Positions 8,284 to 16,402 of a stretch of 64,000 nucleotides of DNA are shown here, piece by piece (position 1 is the first letter of the stretch; each line of letters starts with the position of its first letter). The notes under the pieces were generated by a model. That model did not search any database. It was not told where the DNA came from and worked only from the letters and a program-made list of their open reading frames with translations. The translations under genes and the position numbers were made by a program. Location of the stretch: positions 620,001 through 684,000 of the forward strand of contig CP173058.1 of the NCBI GenBank assembly GCA_044772875.1, in the 5' to 3' direction. The stretch is from Morganella morganii_D. Its GTDB lineage: Bacteria > Pseudomonadota > Gammaproteobacteria > Enterobacterales > Enterobacteriaceae.

Positions 8284-9111
8284 ATGAAAACAGTTTCTAT
8301 CGCGGGGCTGGGCTGGCTGGGAATGCCGCTGGCACAGCATCTTGCGGATACCGGTATCTGTGTCAAAGGCACCAAAACCACGCCGGATGGCACGGAGGCG
8401 GCAAGGATGTGCGGTATAGAGTGTTATATGCTGAATCTGACGCCGGAGCCGGAGTGTAATGCGGATGATCTGGATGCATTTTTACAGACAGATATTCTGG
8501 TAATCACCCTGCCGGCATCAAGAACAGCAGGTGGTGGTTACCTGTATGTGAAGGCGGTGCAGAACCTGGTGGATCTGGCGGCCGCCCGCGGTGTGTCACG
8601 GGTGATTTTTACCGGTTCAACAGCCGTTTACGGTAATCAGACCGGCAAACTGACAGAGAACTCACCGCTGGATCCGGTGACGGAATCCGCCAAAGCGATT
8701 GTTGAGATTGAACACTGGCTGAATGAGCTGCCGGGCGTTTCTGCGGATATTCTGCGTCTGGCCGGGCTGGTGGGGGAATCCCGTCATGCGGGGCGTTTCC
8801 TGGCGGGGAAAACGGCGGTGAAAGGGGCAAATCAGCCGGTCAATCTGGTGCATCAGGATGATGTGATTGCAGCGATCCGCCTGCTGATTCAGCGTCCGCA
8901 CGGCGGTCATCTTTATAATCTGTGCGCGCCGCAACATCCGTCACGGGCTGAATTTTATCCGGACATGTCCCGTCAGATTAATTTGCTGCCACCGGTATTC
9001 AGGGAAGAGGATGTCACTGAAGGGAAAGAGATTGACGGCAGCCGCATCTGCCGGGAACTGGGCTTTGAGTATCAGTACCCTGATCCCGGCCGGATGCCGA
9101 TGACGGAGTAA
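8284..9111 (+). CDS. yeeZ: NAD(P)-dependent epimerase/dehydratase-like protein YeeZ
   Basis: The 275-residue protein aligns end to end with E. coli YeeZ (274 aa), an extended short-chain dehydrogenase/reductase-like protein of unknown substrate. The N-terminal nucleotide-binding motif GLGWLGMPLA (about 8-17) is clear. The active-site region shows FTGSTAVYGNQTG (about 107-119), and the C-terminus has IDGSRICRELGFEYQYPDP. The ATG follows GAGAGG nine bases upstream. It is divergent from the his operon as in E. coli. It ends three bases before the end of gstB, where conserved gene order with E. coli switches to another chromosomal region. Confidence 0.93.
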   Translation: MKTVSIAGLGWLGMPLAQHLADTGICVKGTKTTPDGTEAARMCGIECYMLNLTPEPECNADDLDAFLQTDILVITLPASRTAGGGYLYVKAVQNLVDLAAARGVSRVIFTGSTAVYGNQTGKLTENSPLDPVTESAKAIVEIEHWLNELPGVSADILRLAGLVGESRHAGRFLAGKTAVKGANQPVNLVHQDDVIAAIRLLIQRPHGGHLYNLCAPQHPSRAEFYPDMSRQINLLPPVFREEDVTEGKEIDGSRICRELGFEYQYPDPGRMPMTE

Positions 9112-9114
9112 GTT

Positions 9115-9735
9115 TTAACTGACCGGCAGAGCCACGATATCGCGGTAAGCCGGGCGGGTTTCAATCCGTGCAAACCAGCGCTCAATATGCGGGAAGTCCG
9201 GTCTGTCGTGACATACTTCCCGCCACGGATAGAGCAGCGGAGCCAGTGCCATATCCGCGATGCTGAACGTATCTCCGGCGATATAATCACGCTGTGCAAG
9301 ATCATCATTGAGCATTGCAATCAGGTGGTTAAGAGCCTGTTTCAGCTCTTCCGCCCGGGCCGGATCGCGCTGCTCTGCCGGGGTTCTGACCAGTAATCCC
9401 ATCATCGCTTTGATGTACGGGAACAGACTGCCGTCTGACCAGTACATCCATTGTGCCGCCCAGGCGCGGAACTCCGCATCGTGCGGCAGCAGTGTGCCGT
9501 CATCATATTTATCGGCCAGATAGCTGAGAATGGCATTGGATTCCCAGAGAATAAATTTACCGTCCTGATATGTCGGGATGGTTTTATTCGGGTTCATGGC
9601 GAGGTATTCCGGGGTACCGAGGCCACCGAACGGCCCGCCCGCATCTTTCTGCTGATAAGTCAGCCCCAGTTCAGTCAGACACCATAAGACTTTCTTGACG
9701 TTAGACGAGTTTTTTCTGCCCCAGACGGTTATCAT
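9115..9735 (-). CDS. gstB: Glutathione S-transferase GstB
   Basis: The 206-residue protein has the two-domain cytosolic glutathione transferase layout. The thioredoxin-like N-terminal part (about 1-80) contains WGRKNSSNVKKVLWCL and the glutathione-binding ESNAIL (about 65-70). The alpha-helical C-terminal part (about 90-206) has the N-capping box FSIADMALAPLLYP. It resembles E. coli GstB (YliJ), a dehalogenating and detoxifying transferase. The E. coli neighbour of gstB is dacC, divergently arranged, exactly as here. The ATG is at 9733-9735 with AGGAGT upstream. Confidence 0.87.
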   Translation of the reverse strand: MITVWGRKNSSNVKKVLWCLTELGLTYQQKDAGGPFGGLGTPEYLAMNPNKTIPTYQDGKFILWESNAILSYLADKYDDGTLLPHDAEFRAWAAQWMYWSDGSLFPYIKAMMGLLVRTPAEQRDPARAEELKQALNHLIAMLNDDLAQRDYIAGDTFSIADMALAPLLYPWREVCHDRPDFPHIERWFARIETRPAYRDIVALPVS

Positions 9736-9949
9736 AGTGACTCCTGTTGATAGAAATGCGATGACGTGTACGTATTATCGGTTGTTTTGTGTCATGAAGT
9801 GTAAATTTTTACACGAAATCCCCGTAACAGGAAGAATCGCGTTAAAGTGTCATTGGCTTACCATTCATGAAATGAATATAGTATTCATTATCACAGAGTT
9901 ATCACTCTTATTTTTGTCACGATGTACCGGGTTTAAAGAGGGAAGAGTA

Positions 9950-11152
9950 ATGCAGACAGTAATCAGTTCACGGGTAACCGGTTTAATTGGCGGACTGGCT
10001 TTCGGATTTTTAAGTATTGGCCACGCGTTTGCGGAGGAAACACCGGTTGCACCGCAGGTGGATGCGAAAGCGTATGTGCTGATGGATTACAACAGCGGGA
10101 AAATACTGGCATCAGCGAATGCGGATGAGCGCCTTGACCCGGCGTCACTGACAAAAATCATGAGCAGTTATGTGGTCGGACAGGCAGTTAAAGCCGGAAA
10201 AGTGACGCCGGACGACATTGTGACTGTCGGCATAAACGCCTGGGCAACCGGTAATCCGGTGCTGAAAGGTTCTTCCCTGATGTTCCTGAAACCGGATGAT
10301 CGCGTAAAATTAATTGACCTGAATAAAGGTATGGTTATTCAGTCAGGGAATGACGCCAGTATTGCGCTGGCAGAATATGTGGCGGGAAGCCAGGAAACCT
10401 TTGTTTCTCAGATGAACAGTTACGCCAAACAGATTGGCCTGAAAAATACGCATTTTAAAACAGTTCACGGGCTGGATTCTGAGGGGCAGTACAGTACTGC
10501 CGGAGATATGGCGCTGCTGACCCAGGCTTTGATCACTGATGTGCCGGATGAATATGTTATTCATAAAGAGAAAGAATTTACCTTCAATAAGATCCGCCAG
10601 CCGAACCGTAACCGTCTGCTGTGGAGTACCAATCTTAATGTGGACGGTGTAAAAACCGGCCATACCAGCGGTGCCGGGCATAATCTGGTGGCTTCCGCGA
10701 CAGACGGCCCGATGCGACTGATCTCAGTGGTGCTGGGCGCACCGAGTGATCGCGTCCGTTTTGCTGAAAGTGAAAAAATCCTCTCCTGGGGCTTCCGCTT
10801 CTTTGAAACCGTGGCACCGGTGAAAGCGGATACGCCGCTGACAACAGAACGTGTCTGGTTCGGGAATATTTCCGAAGTGCCGCTGGGCGCGGAAAAAGAT
10901 ATTTATGTCACCATCCCGAAAGGCAAACTCAAAGATCTGAAAGCCACCTTTGAGCTGGATAACACCAGCCTGGAAGCACCACTGGCGAAAAATCAGGTGG
11001 TCGGAAAAATCAACTTCATCCTTGACGATAAAGTCGTTGAGCAGCGTCCGCTGGTGGTTCAGCAGCAGGTTGATGAAGCCGGCTTCTTCGGGCGTATCTG
11101 GGATTATATTGTCCGCTTCTTTGCCGGATTGTGGCATTCCGTCTTCGGTTAA
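9950..11152 (+). CDS. dacC: D-alanyl-D-alanine carboxypeptidase DacC (PBP6)
   Basis: A periplasmic penicillin-binding protein that trims the terminal D-Ala from peptidoglycan pentapeptides. From ATG 9950 (behind GAGGGAAGAG) it has 400 residues, the same as E. coli DacC. It has a signal peptide ending in GHAFA (cleavage near 28), the catalytic tetrad SLTK (about 68-71), SGND (about 134-137), and KTGHTSGAG (about 237-245). A PBP5-type C-terminal beta domain and an amphipathic anchor FFGRIWDYIVRFF follow. Sequence is closer to DacC than to DacD or DacA. Upstream frame positions from 9695 are not coding: there is no SD site and they overlap gstB. Confidence 0.95.
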   Translation: MQTVISSRVTGLIGGLAFGFLSIGHAFAEETPVAPQVDAKAYVLMDYNSGKILASANADERLDPASLTKIMSSYVVGQAVKAGKVTPDDIVTVGINAWATGNPVLKGSSLMFLKPDDRVKLIDLNKGMVIQSGNDASIALAEYVAGSQETFVSQMNSYAKQIGLKNTHFKTVHGLDSEGQYSTAGDMALLTQALITDVPDEYVIHKEKEFTFNKIRQPNRNRLLWSTNLNVDGVKTGHTSGAGHNLVASATDGPMRLISVVLGAPSDRVRFAESEKILSWGFRFFETVAPVKADTPLTTERVWFGNISEVPLGAEKDIYVTIPKGKLKDLKATFELDNTSLEAPLAKNQVVGKINFILDDKVVEQRPLVVQQQVDEAGFFGRIWDYIVRFFAGLWHSVFG

Positions 11153-11236
11153 GCAGCCTGTATTTATAAGGTTATTCCCCTTTCAGGCGGTAATTTATCA
11201 TGCTGTCCGCTGAATTACCCTGTTGAAATCCGTATA

Positions 11237-11271
11237 AAATCCGATATTACATCCTGATATCGGATTTTTTT
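11237..11271 (+). terminator. Intrinsic terminator after dacC
   Basis: A perfect 11-bp stem (AAATCCGATAT with ATATCGGATTT) and a 9-base loop, followed by a T-rich tail. It ends the dacC transcript 85 bases after the stop codon. Confidence 0.85.
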
Positions 11272-11321
11272 ATAAAAAAGGACCGGTATTTTTACACACC
11301 GGCCAATAAAGGATTAAAGAT

Positions 11322-11840
11322 ATGGGGACAATTGTATTTATCGCGCTGGTCATCACAGTGGCCGGAATCGGGTGGATCCGGCGGGTATATCTCCGGATAA
11401 ACAACCTTCAGGCACCGATCACGGAAGCCTATGCGGCAATTGACGGCATGCTGCATCAGCGGGCGGAAAAAATCGGTCAGCTGGTGGAGATGACGGAGAA
11501 AGCCGGTATCCGGGATGCAACGTTGTTTTATTCCTGGCAGGATGCATATCCGCGCTATACAGAGGCCGCGACACTGGATGAGAGTGTCAGTGCCGCAAAT
11601 GATATCAGTAGTACCTTTTATCATATTATGGCGCTGACAGAGACATTTCCGGTACTGATTGCGGATCCGCAGTTTGTCCGCATTCAGCTGGCGATCTGCG
11701 ATATTGATGATGCGCTGCGTCCGGGCGCAGATACCTTTAATAGTATCGTCATCGATTATAATGTATCAGTACATCATTATCCGGATGTACTTGTCGCGCA
11801 TTTATTCGGGTATAAACCCCGGATATTGCTTGAGATATAA
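11322..11840 (+). CDS. LemA family protein, divergent
   Basis: The 172-residue protein begins with one N-terminal membrane helix (about 3-19), followed by a positively charged RRVYLR. The rest matches the LemA-family pattern. The segment AYAAIDGMLHQRAEKIGQLVEMTEK corresponds to the conserved first helix pair. A yP-type kink TFPVL and helix FVRIQLAICDIDD follow, and the C-terminus is a typical YN..V..YP..L.A.LFGYKPR. LemA-family proteins are membrane-anchored helical bundles of unknown biochemical function. Partners such as TPM-domain or peptidase genes are not seen beside it, so it stands alone. It sits between its own promoter region and a bidirectional terminator. Confidence 0.75.
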   Translation: MGTIVFIALVITVAGIGWIRRVYLRINNLQAPITEAYAAIDGMLHQRAEKIGQLVEMTEKAGIRDATLFYSWQDAYPRYTEAATLDESVSAANDISSTFYHIMALTETFPVLIADPQFVRIQLAICDIDDALRPGADTFNSIVIDYNVSVHHYPDVLVAHLFGYKPRILLEI

Positions 11841-11858
11841 TTGTTCATACCGGAAATA

Positions 11859-11886
11859 AAACGGCAACAATAAGGTTGCCGTTTTT
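11859..11886. terminator. Bidirectional terminator between the lemA-like gene and mdtI
   Basis: The 10-bp stem AAACGGCAAC / GTTGCCGTTT has a 6-base loop and T or A runs on both sides. It lies between two convergent genes and can serve both. Confidence 0.85.
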
Positions 11887-11896
11887 CTGTCTGCAA

Positions 11897-12217
11897 TCAG
11901 CTGACAGATAATAAAATAACAGCGATTGTAATCATCGTTATTCCGAACCAGCCAACCGGTTTTAATTTATGGCCGAAAAAAAGACGGCCGCAAATTGCTG
12001 TTCCGGTAACACCGATGGCGCCCCACATCGCATAAGCGACCGCAAGATCCATTGTTTTTACTGCCTGCCCCAGGAAAGCAAATGCTATCCAGACCAGAAC
12101 AATTGCGCTTAACCCCCATTTAAGATGTTTAAATCCCCGTGAACGGGCAATAAACATATTAGCGATAATATCAATGAATGCAGATAACGTAACAAATAAA
12201 ACAGAAACAGAAGTCAT
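11897..12217 (-). CDS. mdtI: Spermidine export protein MdtI (SMR family)
   Basis: A 106-residue small multidrug resistance protein with four predicted membrane helices. It is similar to E. coli MdtI (109 aa), which pairs with MdtJ to export spermidine. The membrane-embedded acidic residue seems to be in the IDIIAN segment of helix 1, and the conserved VAYAMWGAIG is in helix 3. The ATG lies two bases after the mdtJ stop, so the two are co-translated. The heterodimeric pair is needed because MdtI alone is inactive in E. coli. Confidence 0.9.
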   Translation of the reverse strand: MTSVSVLFVTLSAFIDIIANMFIARSRGFKHLKWGLSAIVLVWIAFAFLGQAVKTMDLAVAYAMWGAIGVTGTAICGRLFFGHKLKPVGWFGITMITIAVILLSVS

Positions 12218-12219
12218 GA

Positions 12220-12576
12220 TTAATGATTCTCACCCAGAGCAACACAAACAATACCAATAACAGCGGCAATAAGGCCGGCAGCTTCAGTCAGGGAAACGGA
12301 TTCGTTAAAGACGGTAATACCGATAATAGTCAGTAATAACAATCCGGCGCCTTCCCAGACAGCGTAAGCCACACCAACGGAAATTGTGCGTGCGGACAGC
12401 GCCAGAAAAAAATAGGAAACCGCTAATGCGGCAGCCATGATGATATAGCCGGTATAACCACCGCCTCTTGCCGCATCAGCCATAAATGAGGTTCCTGTGA
12501 CTTCGGCAATAATTGCCAGAGTCAGAAATAACCATGCGGTACGGTATATCCGGGTCCGTTTTTTGGCAGTATTCAT
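12220..12576 (-). CDS. mdtJ: Spermidine export protein MdtJ (SMR family)
   Basis: A 118-residue partner of MdtI. After a basic N-terminal tail (NTAKKRTRIYR) come four membrane helices with the SMR signature glutamate in IIAEVTGTSFM (about residue 25) and VGVAYAVWEGAGLL (about 67-80). The ATG at 12574-12576 follows AAGGAA eight bases upstream. An in-frame extension to 12666 lacks a ribosome site and runs into the promoter of the divergent LysR gene. First gene of the mdtJI unit. Confidence 0.92.
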   Translation of the reverse strand: MNTAKKRTRIYRTAWLFLTLAIIAEVTGTSFMADAARGGGYTGYIIMAAALAVSYFFLALSARTISVGVAYAVWEGAGLLLLTIIGITVFNESVSLTEAAGLIAAVIGIVCVALGENH

Positions 12577-12680
12577 GTCAATTTCCTTATATAAAATCAG
12601 TTTTGTGGTAATTCCGGATATATTATTCCATCTGAAATTGTTATCCTTCAAGATAGGATGTATCAATAAAGAAGATGGGT

Positions 12681-13541
12681 ATGAGATTTACAATAGATAT
12701 GCTGAAAATATTTTCTGAGATAACAGAACACGGTTCTTTCTCGGAAACAGCCAGAAAACTGGGTAAATCACAATCCGCAGTCAGTACGGCGATCGCGAAC
12801 CTGGAGATTGATACCGGCCTGATTTTATTCGACAGAAGTAAACGTTATCCGGTACTGACGGAGGAAGGGAAATATCTTATCGGTTATGCGAGGGATATAT
12901 TAGAGGCTGCGGAAAATATGGAAAAAGCGGTTATCCGTCTGACAGAAACCGAATCAGAAAAACGGCTGACGCTGGTGTTGTCGGATATGTACCATATCAG
13001 TCCCGGGTATCAGGCAATGCATAAGTTTGCCGAGAAATTCCCGTTTGTTGAACTCGAATTACTGGATTCTGAAGGTCAGGATATTATTTCACTGATACAG
13101 TCCGGTCGTGCGCAAATAGGGTTGGTTGCCACTCAGGATAAATATCCGGCAGATATTATTGCAACAAGATTGCCTGACTATGTCGAAATGGGGGTATTTG
13201 CAGGAAAAAATCATCCGCTGGCGAAAAAAAGCAAAGTCAGCATGTCTGTGTTATTAAAAGAAAGGCAAATTTGCCTGAATACATTCAAAGAAAATGCAGA
13301 CAAACCACAGGGGAAAATCTGGCTGGCATCCGATTATATGATGATTCTGGAAATGGTGGAGGAAGGGTTCGGGTGGGCTGAACTGCCGTATTCATTACTG
13401 GAATATTATCAGTCTGAGCGCATTGTAAAGCTGGACATTCCTGAGAAAAAATATTTTATCTCTGCGGATATTATCCGTTCCCGTCAGTTCCCGCCGGGGA
13501 AAGCCGGAAATTGGTTTACGGAACAGTTATTATCAAAATAA
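12681..13541 (+). CDS. LysR-type transcriptional regulator, divergent from mdtJI
   Basis: The 286-residue protein has the LysR layout. The N-terminal winged helix-turn-helix (about 3-62) contains GSFSETARKLGKSQSAVSTAIANLE, followed by a linker helix. A periplasmic-binding-protein-like effector domain starts near residue 90. I start at ATG 12681, which has GAAG seven bases upstream. The ATG two codons earlier touches the same purines. The 104-base divergent gap with mdtJ makes a role in controlling the spermidine exporter likely, but this is inference only. In E. coli mdtJI is not flanked by such a gene. Confidence 0.85.
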   Translation: MRFTIDMLKIFSEITEHGSFSETARKLGKSQSAVSTAIANLEIDTGLILFDRSKRYPVLTEEGKYLIGYARDILEAAENMEKAVIRLTETESEKRLTLVLSDMYHISPGYQAMHKFAEKFPFVELELLDSEGQDIISLIQSGRAQIGLVATQDKYPADIIATRLPDYVEMGVFAGKNHPLAKKSKVSMSVLLKERQICLNTFKENADKPQGKIWLASDYMMILEMVEEGFGWAELPYSLLEYYQSERIVKLDIPEKKYFISADIIRSRQFPPGKAGNWFTEQLLSK

Positions 13542-13570
13542 AAAAGTCCGGCGGTTATGCCGGACTTTTT
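13541..13570. terminator. Bidirectional terminator between the LysR gene and sdaB
   Basis: The 12-bp stem AAAAAGTCCGGC / GCCGGACTTTTT has a 6-base loop and lies between convergent genes. It begins at the last base of the LysR stop codon. Confidence 0.9.
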
Positions 13571-13585
13571 ATCTTACCGGGTTAA

Positions 13586-14953
13586 TCAGTCACACGGGAT
13601 CACTTTGATTGCCAGACCGCCCTGTGAAGTTTCCCGGTACTTGGCATTCATATCTTTACCGGTTTCATACATGGTTTCGATAACTTTATCGAGACAGACG
13701 CGCGGTTCGCTGACACGACGCAGCGCCATACGGGCGGCGTTGACAGACTGAACGGCTGCAATGGCGTTACGCTCAATACACGGTACCTGTACCTGTCCGG
13801 CGACCGGGTCACAGGTCAGGCCGAGGTTATGCTCCATCGCGATTTCGGCTGCGATAAAGACCTGCATCGGGCTGCCGCCCAGCAGTTCGGTCAGACCGGC
13901 AGCGGCCATTGAACAGGCAACACCGACTTCCCCCTGACAACCCACTTCCGCACCGGAAATAGAGGCGTTCATTTTGTACAGTGAGCCGATCACGCTGGAG
14001 ACCAGGAAATAACGGGTATAAGCGTTTTCATTTACCGGACGGATGAATTTATCGTAATACGAGAGCACTGCGGGGATGATCCCGCAGGCGCCGTTGGTTG
14101 GAGCGGTAACAACACGGCCGCCGGCGGCGTTTTCTTCGTTAACGGCGAGGGCGAACATGTTGATCCAGTCGACAACTTGCATCGGATCCGTGGAGGTGTT
14201 ATCGCTGGTCACCAGCTGACGGCGCAGTGCAGCGGCACGGCGTGGTACACGCAACGGCCCCGGCAGCAGACCTTCGGTGTTCACACCACGTTCGATACCG
14301 GCTTTCATCACATCCCATACAGCTGCCAGGTGAGCAGAAAGCTCTTCTTTGCTGTGCAGCGCCAGTTCGTTCTGCATCACCAGTGCTGACAGAGACAGCC
14401 CGGTTTCGTTACAGTGTTTTTGCAGATCAGCGGCGTACTGATACGGATAAGGCACTCTGGTTTCGCTGTCTGCAGACTGACCGAAATGCTCCTCATCCAC
14501 GATAAATCCGCCGCCGATAGAATAATAGGTTTTCTTGTACAGTAATTCATCACCGCTGAATGCGCTGATTGACATGCCGTTTTCATGCAGCGGCAGGTTT
14601 TCTTTATGGAAATTCATCCCGTTATCACGCGGGAAATCCACTTCATGGCGTTGGTTTGCCAGCAAAAGGCGTTCACGCTCTTCAACATCCCTGATAAAGC
14701 CCGGTATCGCGTCAATATCAACAGAATCCGGCAGGTTGCCCGCAAGACCCATAATGATAGCGATATCTGTCGCGTGACCTTTCCCTGTCAGAGACAGAGA
14801 ACCGTACACATCAACCTGAATGCGGGTGGTTTTTTCCAGCAGTCCGGCCGCGATAAGATCATCAGCGAACTGTTTACCTGCTTTCATCGGACCGACCGTG
14901 TGGGAACTCGACGGACCAATACCAATTTTGAAGATGTCAAATACACTGACCAT
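13586..14953 (-). CDS. sdaB: L-serine dehydratase SdaB (iron-sulfur)
   Basis: Deaminates L-serine to pyruvate and ammonia with an oxygen-sensitive [4Fe-4S] cluster. The 455 residues match E. coli SdaB in length and in the C-terminal CD ending, better than SdaA. Cluster cysteines are visible in AEVGCQGEVGVAC, LTCDPVAGQ and VPCIERNA (about 343, 385, 396). The conserved SSSHTVGPMKAG (about 15-26) and APTNGACGIIPA segments are intact. It follows sdaC on the same strand after 129 bases containing a stem-loop, the same sdaC-sdaB order as in E. coli. A truncated second copy of its 5' end lies at 17303-17435. Confidence 0.95.
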   Translation of the reverse strand: MVSVFDIFKIGIGPSSSHTVGPMKAGKQFADDLIAAGLLEKTTRIQVDVYGSLSLTGKGHATDIAIIMGLAGNLPDSVDIDAIPGFIRDVEERERLLLANQRHEVDFPRDNGMNFHKENLPLHENGMSISAFSGDELLYKKTYYSIGGGFIVDEEHFGQSADSETRVPYPYQYAADLQKHCNETGLSLSALVMQNELALHSKEELSAHLAAVWDVMKAGIERGVNTEGLLPGPLRVPRRAAALRRQLVTSDNTSTDPMQVVDWINMFALAVNEENAAGGRVVTAPTNGACGIIPAVLSYYDKFIRPVNENAYTRYFLVSSVIGSLYKMNASISGAEVGCQGEVGVACSMAAAGLTELLGGSPMQVFIAAEIAMEHNLGLTCDPVAGQVQVPCIERNAIAAVQSVNAARMALRRVSEPRVCLDKVIETMYETGKDMNAKYRETSQGGLAIKVIPCD

Positions 14954-15046
14954 ATTGCTCGCCCCCTATGTTAAGGCGTGGATTAATAGTGTCGTGAAAA
15001 TTCACGAAGCCGTTACTTTTCAGTTCCGGCTGATTATTGTTGTTGC

Positions 15047-15070
15047 TGTTGCCCGCCGGAGAGGGCAACA
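15047..15070 (-). other. Intercistronic stem-loop between sdaC and sdaB
   Basis: An 8-bp perfect stem (TGTTGCCC / GGGCAACA) with an 8-base loop lies 13 bases after the sdaC stop codon. It has no T run, so it looks like an mRNA-processing or stability element rather than a terminator. The second copy (about 17528-17551) keeps a 7-bp version. Confidence 0.6.
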
Positions 15071-15082
15071 GTCATTTATTTT

Positions 15083-16402
15083 TTAACCAAAAAACAGCTG
15101 ATACAGATTGTAAAACACCGCTGAAATTGCGATGAGACCCATCACAACCACAAACAGATTACTCAGGTGACCGGCATATTTACGCATCGCAGGGACTTTG
15201 CGGATAGCGTACATCGGCATGATAAACAGCAGCATAGCGATGACCGGGCCGCCCAGGGTTTCAATCATCCCCAGAATGCTCGGATCCAGTGTGGCAACAA
15301 TCCAGGTGGTTACCAGCATAAACAGTGCAGTCAGTTTATTCAGCTTAGACGGTGCAATGCTTTTACCTCTGGCGCGTAATGCTTTGTTAACCAGACCGTT
15401 AAAGCCTTCACGGGCACCCAGGTAGTGACCCAGGAATGATTTGGTGATAGCAATAAACGCGATGAATGGTGCGATATACGCAATCATCGGGTTTTGGAAA
15501 TGGTTCGCCAGATAAGACAGAATGGAAATATTCTGATCTTTTGCTTCCTGTAAATTGAGTGGTGACAGGCTCAGTACACAACTGAACACAAAGAACATGA
15601 CTGTCAGCACCATCATAATGTGAGCGTATGCCAGAATGCGTGAGCATTTTTTCTCCGCATTTTCGCCGTACTCTTCACGCTTGGCGACGGCAAAGGCAGA
15701 GATAATCGGGGAATGGTTAAAGGAGAACACCATGACCGGAATTGCCAGCCACAGCGTCACCAGCAGACCGTGACCGGTTACACTGACAGTATTGCTGTTA
15801 AAAGAGAGTGTATCGAATACGGCAGTGCTCCAGTGCGGGATCAGATACAGTGCCAGCACCATCAGAACTGCCACAAACGGGAATACCAGCACGCTCATTG
15901 CTTTGACAATGGCGGCTTCACCGAAGCGGATAATACACATAATCCCGATAATCAGTACCAGTGACAGAATAATGCGCGGCGGAGCCGTCATATGCATCTG
16001 GTTAACGATGAAGCTTTCCACGGTGTTGGTGATAGCCACACTGTAAACCAGCAGGATCGGGTAGATGGCAAAGAAATAGAGCAGGGTGATAAGGCCGCCG
16101 GCTCTGGAACCGAAGTGTTCTTCCACCACTTCGGTAATATCTTCGCCCGGATTTTTACCGGACAGCACGAAGCGGCACATGCCGCGGTGTGCGAAAAAGG
16201 TCATCGGGAAGGCCAGTACGGCCATAATGATCAGCGGGATCAGCCCGCCGATACCGGCGTTAATCGGCAGAAACAGTACGCCTGCGCCGATGGCCGTCCC
16301 GTACAGTCCGAGCATCCAGACGGTATCGGATTTACGCCATATGCGGTAATCATTGCTGGTGTCAGTTTTGCTGACCACAACCTGCGGTTGTGTTGTATCC
16401 AT
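15083..16402 (-). CDS. sdaC: Serine/proton symporter SdaC, copy 1
   Basis: An inner-membrane HAAAP-family transporter (amino acid/polyamine fold, about 11 helices) that imports L-serine for SdaB. It aligns along its whole length with E. coli SdaC. Visible landmarks are MLGLYGTAIGAGVLFLPI (about 30-47), the loop RFVLSGKNPGEDITEVVEEHFG, FSFNHSPIIS and AITKSFLGHYLGAREG (about 318-333). I start at ATG 16400-16402 (439 aa), which has GGAGA eight bases upstream. The TTG four codons earlier overlaps that ribosome site. The transcript is followed by sdaB. The upstream 860 bases hold no gene. Confidence 0.95.
   Translation of the reverse strand: MDTTQPQVVVSKTDTSNDYRIWRKSDTVWMLGLYGTAIGAGVLFLPINAGIGGLIPLIIMAVLAFPMTFFAHRGMCRFVLSGKNPGEDITEVVEEHFGSRAGGLITLLYFFAIYPILLVYSVAITNTVESFIVNQMHMTAPPRIILSLVLIIGIMCIIRFGEAAIVKAMSVLVFPFVAVLMVLALYLIPHWSTAVFDTLSFNSNTVSVTGHGLLVTLWLAIPVMVFSFNHSPIISAFAVAKREEYGENAEKKCSRILAYAHIMMVLTVMFFVFSCVLSLSPLNLQEAKDQNISILSYLANHFQNPMIAYIAPFIAFIAITKSFLGHYLGAREGFNGLVNKALRARGKSIAPSKLNKLTALFMLVTTWIVATLDPSILGMIETLGGPVIAMLLFIMPMYAIRKVPAMRKYAGHLSNLFVVVMGLIAISAVFYNLYQLFFG

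Noticed and set aside
9695..9949. Extension of DacC upstream by 85 residues
   Set aside because: It would place the signal peptide internally and overlap gstB. The ATG at 9950 has a good ribosome site and gives the family length.
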